From an uncultured Campylobacter sp. (lineage in GTDB: Bacteria > Campylobacterota > Campylobacteria > Campylobacterales > Campylobacteraceae), in assembly GCF_937997595.1 (NCBI RefSeq), contig NZ_CALKTS010000202.1, positions 1 through 8,061 of the forward strand: a stretch of DNA of 8,061 bases, given 5' to 3'. Shown here in pieces: positions 1 to 5,448 of the stretch (positions within the stretch are counted from its first letter, which is position 1; every line of letters starts with the position of its first letter). The translations under genes and the position numbers were made by a program. The notes below the pieces were generated by a model. That model was not told the DNA's origin. It saw only the letters and a list, made by a program, of their open reading frames with translations, and searched no databases.

Positions 1-11
1 CTATCGCGCTC

Positions 12-177
12 TGCGTTTAAATTTAGATCATCTGAATTTTTATCATTAAAATTTAAAGCCTTGGAATTTGTAATATTTAAATCTGATGCATCGAAATTCG
101 AAGCGTTTAAATTTGAGGTATCGGAATTTTGAAGTATCAAAATTTAAGGCATCAGAATTTTGAGCGTCAGAATTTTC
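12..177 (-). repeat. Degenerate 15-bp tandem repeat array, 11 units
   Basis: Eleven head-to-tail units read on the minus strand with the pattern N2-3, (A)AATT(T/C), then N(A/G)ANGC-like sequence. Unit boundaries on the plus strand are 12-26, 27-41, 42-56, 57-71, 72-86, 87-101, 102-116, 117-132, 133-147, 148-162 and 163-177. Ten units are exactly 15 bp. The unit at 117-132 is 16 bp, with one extra base probably in its A4 run or its CC. Translated in the conserved phase, the units read x-N-(S/F/L)-(D/N)-A, for example ENSDA, QNSDA, LNFDT, SNLNA, SNFDA and SDLNI. This resembles the A(D/N)LXX pentapeptide-repeat consensus but may be plain low complexity. Ten of the eleven units contain an RAATTY hexamer; the unit at 72-86 does not. 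Confidence 0.85.
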
Positions 178-252
178 TTGCGAGCCCTGCTCTAAATTTT
201 GACGCCGTTCGTTTAGAATTTTCTTTAACTCTTTGAGCCTTGCTTCGTTCAT
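46..252 (-). CDS. Start of an unrecognised repeat-containing protein, apparently frameshifted; probably continues past the left edge
   Basis: I do not recognise this gene. The ATG at 252 is the first start after an in-frame TAA and has a GAGGG ribosome site about 7 nt upstream. Residues 1-24 form a charged helix-like segment (EARLKELKK, ILNERRQ). After that the protein enters a repeat of N-(S/F/L)-(D/N)-A-x type built from 15-bp DNA units. As written it is 68 residues and stops at 46, but from about residue 41 it reads KF/RF/YK-rich nonsense, because the DNA unit at 117-132 carries one extra base. Removing that base restores the same five-residue pattern through seven more units and leaves the frame open across position 1. 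The gene may be truly broken, phase-variable, or affected by a one-base sequence error. It follows the frd operon in the same direction, separated from it by a terminator. In C. jejuni the gene after frdB encodes a dynamin-like protein, but nothing visible here proves that this is one. Confidence 0.45.
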   Translation of the reverse strand: MNEARLKELKKILNERRQNLEQGSQENSDAQNSDALNFDTSKFRYLKFKRFEFRCIRFKYYKFQGFKF

Positions 253-397
253 CCTTATCCCTCGCCTGCGATCTTAAGCGATCATATTTTACTTCTTTAT
301 CGCTTGGGATAGTATTAAATTTAAGGCTACCTTGCTTGCCAGACTCAAGCATTTTTGAAATTTATTTGTTGAGTAAAATTTAGTGAGATAAAGAGAT

Positions 398-428
398 AAA
401 TTTAAGCGGGAAGGTCCCGCTTAAATTT
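398..428 (-). terminator. Intrinsic terminator after frdB
   Basis: A perfect 14-bp inverted repeat (398-411 with 415-428) encloses a 3-nt loop. Its core is GCGGGA/TCCCGC and its outer part is AAATTTAA. The arm nearest frdB shares one base with the frdB TAA stop. Read on the minus strand, the stem is followed by an AT-rich tract containing TTTAT but not by a long U run. The symmetry would also let it act on transcripts arriving from the left. Confidence 0.75.
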
Positions 429-1165
429 TATTTGCCGCAGCCGCACTTGCCCTGAGCGGCAAGCTTGCGGCGAACATATGCGATTTTGCTTTGAAGCGGA
501 AGGTGCTTAGGGCAGTGGTCTTCGCAGCCTAGCAGCGTCATACAGCCGAATACTCCGTCATCATCGCCGATTAGCTCGTAAAAATCCTCGTCGCTGCGTT
601 TATCCAGCGCATCGATCTGAAAGCGTGCCACGCGGTTGATACCGACGGCGCCGATGTAGTCTTTTCGCATTATCGCTACGCCGCATGCAGCTACGCAGAT
701 ACCGCACTCGATGCAGCGATCCAGCTCGAAAACCTCCTGCGCGACCTCCGGCTCGACCTTCTCCTCAAGCTTGGAGATATCGGTTTCGTGATCGGTGTGG
801 ATCCAACTCTCTACGCGTTTGCTCATCGCGTTCATCCAGTTGCCCGTATCGACGCTTAGATCTTTTAGCAGTTTGAAAACCGGAAGTGGCATAAGCTCGA
901 TCACGCCGTCCGGATAGTCCTTGGTAAGCGTGCGGCACGCAAGTTGCGGCTTGCCATTTACGAGCATACCGCAGCTGCCGCAGATACCCGCGCGGCAAAC
1001 GAAATCGAAGCTTAGCTCGGGATCAAATTTCTCACGAATCACGTTAAGCGCGATAAACAGCGTCATTCCGTCGGTCTCTTCAAGCTCGTAAGTAGCGAAG
1101 TGCGGCTTTGAAATTTTGCTTAGCGGATTATACTTAAATGCCTTTATTGTTATTTTTCTACTCAT
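428..1165 (-). CDS. frdB: Quinol:fumarate reductase iron-sulfur subunit FrdB
   Basis: This 245-residue subunit passes electrons from the FrdC hemes to the FAD of FrdA on the cytoplasmic face of the inner membrane. All eleven cluster cysteines are present. C57, C62, C65 and C77 (CRAGICGSC plus AC) bind the N-terminal [2Fe-2S] of a plant-ferredoxin-like domain. C151, C154 and C157 (CIECGIC) with C218 bind [4Fe-4S]. C161, C208 and C214 bind [3Fe-4S]. From memory, this numbering is the same as in Wolinella FrdB. The ATG lies inside the end of frdA, with an 8-nt overlap (ATGAGTAG) and an AGG about 8 nt upstream, so translation is probably coupled. The tail ends in GKCGCGK, adding C241 and C243, which are not needed for the known clusters. 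A strong hairpin terminator overlaps the stop codon, making this the last gene of frdCAB. Confidence 0.98.
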   Translation of the reverse strand: MSRKITIKAFKYNPLSKISKPHFATYELEETDGMTLFIALNVIREKFDPELSFDFVCRAGICGSCGMLVNGKPQLACRTLTKDYPDGVIELMPLPVFKLLKDLSVDTGNWMNAMSKRVESWIHTDHETDISKLEEKVEPEVAQEVFELDRCIECGICVAACGVAIMRKDYIGAVGINRVARFQIDALDKRSDEDFYELIGDDDGVFGCMTLLGCEDHCPKHLPLQSKIAYVRRKLAAQGKCGCGK

Positions 1166-3176
1166 ATCCTATACCTGCTCTTTCGTTAGGTGCTTTATAT
1201 TTTGGCTGCAATTCATAATGCATCAATGCCTCTTGAATTTCATATCTGCCTTTGCCCTCGGCTTGCATTTTCTCGCGAATTTCATCGACCTCTTTTTGGC
1301 GCACGGCGCTGTCCGGATGCTCGATAATATTGCCTTTGGCGCCGTATCCGCGGAATGCAGGCGGCATCTCCATCTTCATAATATCAAGCGGCTCGTAGCT
1401 TAGAGTAGGCATAGTATCGCCCTCTTTCCAGTTTGCAAGCGTTCGTTTTAGCCAGTTTAGATCGTCGCGTTTCGGATAATCCTCGCGGAAGTGTGCGCCG
1501 CGGCTTTCGGTGCGATCAAGCGCACCCTTGGCGATACAAAGCGCAAGCTTTAGCATCTTCGGTACGCGGTAAGCCTCCTCAAGCTCAGGATTTCCGAAAA
1601 GCTCTTTATTGCTTACTTTGACGTCCAAGGACTGCTTGTAAAGCTCCTCGAGCTCTTTTACGGCTTTGGCTAATCCCTCGCCGGTGCGGAATATCGCGCA
1701 GTGCTCCCACATCACGTCTTTCATCTTGTTTTTTATCTCGAATACGTTAAATTTACCCTCTTTTTCAAGCAGGCTTTTAATGTAATTTTTCTCTTTATCT
1801 ACGAATTTTTGTATATCGTGCGTATTGATATCGACGTCGTGTCCTTGACAATACTCCGCAAAATACTCGCCCACGATCATGCCCGCGACGACGGTTTCGG
1901 CAACGGAATTTCCGCCCAAGCGGTTAAAGCCGTGCATATCCCAGCACGCAGCCTCGCCGGCGCTGAAAAGCCCGGCTAGCGTTGGACTCTCGCCCGTAGC
2001 TTTTGTTTTGATACCGCCCATCGAGTAGTGTTGCATAGGAAGGATAGGGGCCCAACCTTTACCGCGCTTTCTGCCCTGCTCGTCGGTTATTACCTCGGTG
2101 TCGGCAGGATCGATGCCGTTGAAAATTTCGCAAATTTCTTGTACGTCGCGTAAATTTTTCTCGATATGCTCGCGCCCGAGGATCGAAATGTCGAGCCAAA
2201 CGTGCTCGCCGTAAGGGCTTTTGACACCCTTGCCTTTTCTTATATGCTCCATTATGCGGCGGCTTACGACGTCGCGGCTAGCAAGTTCCTTTTTCTCGGG
2301 CTCATAATCCGGCATAAAGCGGTAGCCGTCCACATCGCGTAAAATTCCACCGTCGCCGCGGCAACCCTCGGTAAGCAAAATTCCGCTCGGAACGATAGGG
2401 GTTGGGTGAAACTGCACCGCTTCCATATTTCCAAGCTGCGCGACGCCGGTCTCAAGCGCGATAGCAGCACCTATACCCTCGCAAACGACGGCGTTTGTGG
2501 TGTGTTTATACACTCTGCCGTAGCCGCCGGTAGCGATTAGCGTGCCCTTTGAGACGTATGCGATTAGCTCGCCAGTAACTAAATCGCGCACGATTGCGCC
2601 ATAGCAGCGGTTATTTGCATGAATTAGCGCGATAGCCTCCTTACGATCGTGAATATCGACGTTATGCTTTAGCGCTTCGTTTGCAACGGCAAAAAGCATA
2701 GTATGCCCCGTAGCATCGGCGGTATAGCAGGTTCGCCATTTTTTCGTACCGCCGAAGTCGCGGCTATGAATAAGCCCGTGAACCTCATCTTTTTCGGTGA
2801 TCGTGGTTTTTTGAGCGTTGATAATAGCACTTCGCTCGCCTCTAGTAATCCTGGTCCAAGGAACGCCCCAGCCAGCAAGCTCGCGGATCGCCTTAGGCGC
2901 CGTTTGCGCAAACATCCTAGCGACGTCTTGATCACAGCCCCAGTCGCTTCCTTTTACGGTATCGGCAAAGTGCACGTCCTCATTGTCGCCCTCGCTCATC
3001 TTGGAATTTCCCAGTGACGCCTGCATGCCGCCTTGAGCTGCCGCAGAGTGCGAGCGTTTAACGGGGATCAGACTCAAAACGATGGTGCTAAGCCCCTTCT
3101 CGCCGGTAGCGATCGCAGCTCTTAAGCCCGCCAAACCGCCGCCAATAACTAAAGAATCGCAATATATTACATTCAT
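1158..3176 (-). CDS. frdA: Quinol:fumarate reductase flavoprotein subunit FrdA
   Basis: The catalytic subunit (672 residues) reduces fumarate to succinate at a covalently bound FAD, as the terminal step of anaerobic fumarate respiration in the cytoplasm. The N-terminal dinucleotide fold shows GGGLAG at residues 12-17. His43 in RSHSAAAQGGM is the expected 8-alpha-FAD attachment residue. H257 (FHPTP), R301 (ASRDVVSRR), H383 (MQHYSMGG) and R419 (HGFNRLGGNS) form the dicarboxylate site, with R301 as the expected proton-donor arginine. The C-terminal helical domain contains the RTESRGAHFREDYPKRDD block typical of the family. The protein is longer than Wolinella FrdA (656 residues, from memory), mainly through a charged insert at about residues 360-375. 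It starts 10 nt after frdC with GGGAG about 7 nt before the ATG. Dense coding and few AAATTT hexamers fit high expression. Confidence 0.99.
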   Translation of the reverse strand: MNVIYCDSLVIGGGLAGLRAAIATGEKGLSTIVLSLIPVKRSHSAAAQGGMQASLGNSKMSEGDNEDVHFADTVKGSDWGCDQDVARMFAQTAPKAIRELAGWGVPWTRITRGERSAIINAQKTTITEKDEVHGLIHSRDFGGTKKWRTCYTADATGHTMLFAVANEALKHNVDIHDRKEAIALIHANNRCYGAIVRDLVTGELIAYVSKGTLIATGGYGRVYKHTTNAVVCEGIGAAIALETGVAQLGNMEAVQFHPTPIVPSGILLTEGCRGDGGILRDVDGYRFMPDYEPEKKELASRDVVSRRIMEHIRKGKGVKSPYGEHVWLDISILGREHIEKNLRDVQEICEIFNGIDPADTEVITDEQGRKRGKGWAPILPMQHYSMGGIKTKATGESPTLAGLFSAGEAACWDMHGFNRLGGNSVAETVVAGMIVGEYFAEYCQGHDVDINTHDIQKFVDKEKNYIKSLLEKEGKFNVFEIKNKMKDVMWEHCAIFRTGEGLAKAVKELEELYKQSLDVKVSNKELFGNPELEEAYRVPKMLKLALCIAKGALDRTESRGAHFREDYPKRDDLNWLKRTLANWKEGDTMPTLSYEPLDIMKMEMPPAFRGYGAKGNIIEHPDSAVRQKEVDEIREKMQAEGKGRYEIQEALMHYELQPKYKAPNERAGIGYE

Positions 3177-3186
3177 CCTAAGCTCC

Positions 3187-3870
3187 CTATTCTAAACTTA
3201 ACCATTTAAAATCGGCGATTATCGAAAGCAGGAAAAATGCGCCCCAAACGATAAAAACCGCCTTTTTAATGAAGGCTCTTTTTCTTTGAATTTCAGCCTT
3301 CGTGCCGTCTATGCTGATCCATTTCATATATAATCTATAAATTCCGATGCTAGCGTGAGTTACTACGAAAATCAATAAAACGAAATAAAATAGATGAAGC
3401 TGTCCGAATCTAGCAATAGCAAGATCTGCAGTAATTTTCGGACCGAATACGATCATTAAAATATGAGCCGCCGCAAAGAAAAATAGTAAAAATCCCGTCC
3501 AAAACTGAAACCACCAAAGCGTCGTGTCGCAATGCTTCATTCGCATTTTATGCGCTTTAAACGCCCTGTAAGCGGCGTAGTTAGCCGGAAATTTTCTCAT
3601 CGCCAAAAACGCGTGAACTACGAAAATCACGAAAATCACGAAAGCGACGATGTTTGTAACGAAATAAATTCCGCCCGGTTCGGCGAAATGTACGACGCCC
3701 TCGAACGCGCCCTTACCGATCAAAATCGTGCCGGTAAATATCATATGACACAGCATAAAACAGGCCAAAATCAGCCCGCTGATGCTTTGCGCCACGTCTT
3801 GCAAAGCCATAATGCGGCTTTTTTTGCCGTCTATGGATCTGCCCGTAAAGCCTTCAATGCGACCTAGCAT
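3187..3870 (-). CDS. frdC: Quinol:fumarate reductase diheme cytochrome b subunit FrdC
   Basis: This 227-residue membrane anchor oxidises menaquinol and passes electrons through two b hemes to FrdB. Five hydrophobic segments are visible at about residues 26-50, 68-92, 118-142, 158-182 and 200-222. By alignment with Wolinella FrdC, the heme ligands should be H42 (MLCHM), H86 (VVHAFLAMRKFP), H136 (AAHI) and H172 (VTHASIGIYR). E57 (AFEGVV) probably matches the Wolinella quinol-site Glu66. The Wolinella E-pathway glutamate (Glu180, two residues before the last heme histidine) is replaced by V170 (codon GTA). The protein is about 29 residues shorter than the Wolinella one (256, from memory), mainly in loops and the C-terminus. 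The ATG at 3870 has a strong AAGGAG 6 nt upstream. This is the first gene of frdCAB, and the preceding gap holds candidate promoters. Confidence 0.96.
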   Translation of the reverse strand: MLGRIEGFTGRSIDGKKSRIMALQDVAQSISGLILACFMLCHMIFTGTILIGKGAFEGVVHFAEPGGIYFVTNIVAFVIFVIFVVHAFLAMRKFPANYAAYRAFKAHKMRMKHCDTTLWWFQFWTGFLLFFFAAAHILMIVFGPKITADLAIARFGQLHLFYFVLLIFVVTHASIGIYRLYMKWISIDGTKAEIQRKRAFIKKAVFIVWGAFFLLSIIADFKWLSLE

Positions 3871-3891
3871 AGGTTCTCCTTAAAAAAGATG

Positions 3892-3897
3892 ATTATA
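3892..3897 (-). promoter_or_regulatory. frdC: frdCAB proximal -10 box (P2)
   Basis: TATAAT on the minus strand would place the transcription start near 3885, about 15 nt before the frdC ATG and just ahead of the AAGGAG site. No TTGACA-like -35 is present at the usual spacing, which is common for Campylobacter sigma-70 promoters. The palindrome at 3917-3932 is centred about 40 bp upstream of the predicted start. The short leader makes this promoter less certain than the sequence match alone suggests. Confidence 0.4.
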
Positions 3898-3916
3898 AAT
3901 CCCCGCTAAACGAAAA

Positions 3917-3932
3917 TTTACATTTTTGTAAA
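3917..3932. promoter_or_regulatory. Operator-like palindrome in the frd promoter region
   Basis: TTTACA-N4-TGTAAA is perfect (TTTACA 3917-3922, TGTAAA 3927-3932). The core TTACA-N4-TGTAA has the half-site length and spacing of CRP/FNR-family sites (FNR TTGAT-N4-ATCAA; C. jejuni NssR TTAAC-N4-GTTAA) but matches neither exactly. Its centre (3924.5) lies about 40 bp upstream of the start predicted from the proximal -10 box, close to the -41.5 position of class II activators. It lies just downstream of the start predicted from the distal -10 box, where it could repress. The family assignment is inference. Confidence 0.4.
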
Positions 3933-3935
3933 GAG

Positions 3936-3941
3936 ATTATA
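3936..3941 (-). promoter_or_regulatory. frdC: frdCAB distal -10 box (P1)
   Basis: TATAAT in the context GTAATATAATCTC on the minus strand is a perfect -10 hexamer, with a predicted start near 3929 and a leader of about 60 nt before frdC. The upstream sequence is A/T-rich and runs into the end of lgt. No clear -35 is visible. It would give frdCAB its own promoter, independent of lgt. Confidence 0.5.
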
Positions 3942-3964
3942 TTACTTTTTAACTTTAGATTAAT

Positions 3965-4783
3965 TTAATTTCTGCAAATTAGTTTTTTCTTCAAAGACTG
4001 CTTTAAGAAAACTGCTATCAAAAACATTACTAAAGATAAAATTTGCCCCATCGATAAATTTAAAAATACAAAGCCAAGCCCATCGTCCGGCTGCCTGAAA
4101 AATTCCACGAAAAATCTAAACGCTGTGTATAGCATCGCATACAGACATATCAGCTCGCCGTTAAATTTCTTAAATTTACGGTAGAAAAATAAAATCACGA
4201 AAATAACGAGCCCTTCCGAAACCGCTTCGTAAAGCTGGCTTGGATGGCGCAACGTGCCGCCTACTAAAATCCCCCACGGCTCGCTCGTCTCGCGCCCGAA
4301 AAGCTCCTGATTTAAAAAATTCCCCACGCGCCCGAAAAAATACCCAAGCGGCACGCTAAGTGCCACGAGATCGAGCAGCGCCCACATATCGGTTTTAAAT
4401 TTTTTGCAAAACCAAACCGTCGCGATCACGAATCCGACGACCGCGCCGTGATAGCTCATACCGCGAATACCCACGAACTCGCCATTATGAAATGGGTTAA
4501 AAATTTGCCACGGATGGCTGAAATGCCACGCCGCCTCGCCCGAATAGATCGCGATGTATCCAAGCCGCGCGCCCAAAATGACGCCCACTTCGACCCAGAT
4601 AAAGTAGCGATCTAGCATCTTATCGCTGAAGTCAAGGCCGTCTTTTCGCACGAAATATTTGGCAATAAATAGCGCCGTAAGCAGCGCCAAAACATACATA
4701 ATGCCGTACCAGTGCACGTTTATGCCAAACGCACTGAATGCCACGGGATCAAAGTGGGCGTAAATTTCGTTCCAGTAATTCAA
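3965..4783 (-). CDS. lgt: Prolipoprotein diacylglyceryl transferase Lgt
   Basis: Lgt transfers diacylglycerol from phosphatidylglycerol to the lipobox cysteine of prolipoproteins in the inner membrane, the first step of lipoprotein maturation. The 272-residue polytopic protein shows the Lgt signature GRVGNFLNQELFGR at about residues 151-164, with R152, N155 and E160 corresponding to the essential R143, N146 and E151 of E. coli. H112 in GMSYHG matches E. coli H103. R223 and E227 in RFFVEFFRQPD match R239 and E243. HPSQLYEA at about 180-187 is also typical. The start at 4783 has AAGGA about 8 nt upstream. An AT-rich 16-bp palindrome (4799-4814) lies just ahead and includes TAAAAT, a weak -10 candidate. 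The gene sits 94 bp before frdC, the order I recall from C. jejuni, but frdC has its own promoter candidates. Confidence 0.97.
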   Translation of the reverse strand: MNYWNEIYAHFDPVAFSAFGINVHWYGIMYVLALLTALFIAKYFVRKDGLDFSDKMLDRYFIWVEVGVILGARLGYIAIYSGEAAWHFSHPWQIFNPFHNGEFVGIRGMSYHGAVVGFVIATVWFCKKFKTDMWALLDLVALSVPLGYFFGRVGNFLNQELFGRETSEPWGILVGGTLRHPSQLYEAVSEGLVIFVILFFYRKFKKFNGELICLYAMLYTAFRFFVEFFRQPDDGLGFVFLNLSMGQILSLVMFLIAVFLKQSLKKKLICRN

Positions 4784-4827
4784 ATTTATCCTTTGTTTTA
4801 AATTTTAAAATTTAGCGGCGCGCATCA

Positions 4828-5285
4828 GACGCTGCGTGACGCACGCTCTGTAAAAGACGCAGGGCGACGCAAGTGCTAGGCTCCAAACCCTAGTTTTCGA
4901 ACGCTCGATCGCACGCGCGAAACACGTAAGACGCGAATCCTAGCGATAGCGTCAAACGATGCACAGACCACCTCGCATGAAATTTCACGCAGCGGCGCTA
5001 TATGGGGCGTAAGGCGCCACACGTAAAGCACCGAGCGGCGGTACCAGACGACATACAAAGCGACACGCAAGACGCCAAAGCGCAAAACGACGCGACGCGA
5101 ACAAAGCACGCAGCACCCTAATGCAGGCGGCGTAAAACGAAAGCACCGGACGCCTAGCAAAACTCGCAGTGCGCGCAAAACAAACGTCGAACGGCACATG
5201 CGCAAAATACCGAATGCTGCGCAGAATTCACAACGACGCGCGATACGACAAACGCCGACGCACAAAACAGCAAGGCAGCTACTTT
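4828..5285. repeat. T-poor, GACGC-rich low-complexity tract
   Basis: By hand count there are about 33 T in the 360 bases 4921-5280 (9 percent), and only 2 in 5041-5100, while A is near 40 percent in that line and G and C are roughly balanced. The pentamer GACGC occurs 11 times (starting at 4828, 4838, 4856, 4866, 4930, 5071, 5089, 5094, 5149, 5235 and 5257), far above chance. Other short motifs recur imperfectly: ACGTAA at 4924 and 5021, AAAGCAC at about 5025, 5103 and 5140, and CGCAAAA at several sites. There is no fixed period, so this is a degenerate rather than a clean tandem repeat. Confidence 0.55.
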
Positions 5286-5287
5286 GC

Positions 5288-5304
5288 ATCTGCGCAGATA
5301 TAAT
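5288..5304 (+). promoter_or_regulatory. Candidate plus-strand promoter with overlapping palindromic operator
   Basis: A perfect 12-bp palindrome, ATCTGCGCAGAT (5288-5299), shares its last base with a perfect TATAAT (5299-5304). The predicted start is near 5311, which is the first base of a nested inverted-repeat structure. No -35 match is seen about 17 bp upstream. It faces away from all annotated genes, so if it is active it drives a noncoding RNA or an antisense transcript into the end of the TorD-like gene. Confidence 0.3.
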
Positions 5305-5310
5305 TCGCCC

Positions 5311-5385
5311 GTCTTGCTTAGCTTATCACGCTCGCAGGAGCTGTATCAGCTACAGCGCAAGAAATCCTGAAAGCAAGCTCCAGAC
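5311..5385 (+). ncRNA. Possible small structured RNA (nested hairpins)
   Basis: Three nested perfect stems can form: CTTGCTT 5313-5319 with AAGCAAG 5371-5377, CAGGA 5335-5339 with TCCTG 5365-5369, and GCTGTA 5340-5345 with TACAGC 5351-5356 around a 5-nt loop. The ends GTCT 5311-5314 and AGAC 5382-5385 can also pair as an alternative or extension. The first base coincides with the start predicted from TATAAT at 5299. There is no T-run terminator after it, and I do not match it to 6S, SRP, tmRNA or RNase P. The structure would also fold on the minus strand, so the direction is not proven. Confidence 0.2.
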
Positions 5386-5448
5386 TTATCTCTACATAGC
5401 GCTTTTCTGTGCCGAGCGCGCAAAAATACAGAGCGTGCGTCCTAAATT

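Larger units (their letters stand above)
4784..5448. other. 665-bp intergenic region without a convincing gene
   Basis: Right to left on the minus strand, this lies between the TorD-like gene and lgt. It contains, in plus coordinates, an AT-rich perfect 16-bp palindrome at 4799-4814 next to the lgt ribosome site; an imperfect inverted repeat at 4827-4851 centred on TGCGTGACGCA; a T-poor, GACGC-rich tract to about 5285; a palindrome and TATAAT at 5288-5304; and nested inverted repeats at 5311-5385. Open frames exist on both strands but are Cys/Arg/Val-rich or lack ribosome sites, so I regard them as chance products of the biased composition. It may be a decayed gene or a species-specific element. 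Confidence 0.7.

Noticed and set aside
12..177. CRISPR array
   Set aside because: The units are 15 bp, degenerate and directly adjacent with no unique spacers, so this is a tandem repeat and not a CRISPR.
167..352. Minus-strand open frame of 61 codons overlapping the start of the left-edge repeat gene
   Set aside because: It has no ribosome site before its start and overlaps the better-supported frame starting at 252. Its sequence resembles no family I know, although it cannot be fully excluded as a small protein.
4876..5289. Minus-strand open frame of 137 codons in the intergenic region
   Set aside because: About 9 percent Cys with repeated RVLRV-like runs, no ribosome site, and a composition that follows directly from the T-poor DNA strand. 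It looks like a by-product of skewed base composition.
5313..5318. TTGCTT as the -12 element of a sigma-54 promoter
   Set aside because: No GG-type -24 element lies at the required spacing upstream.
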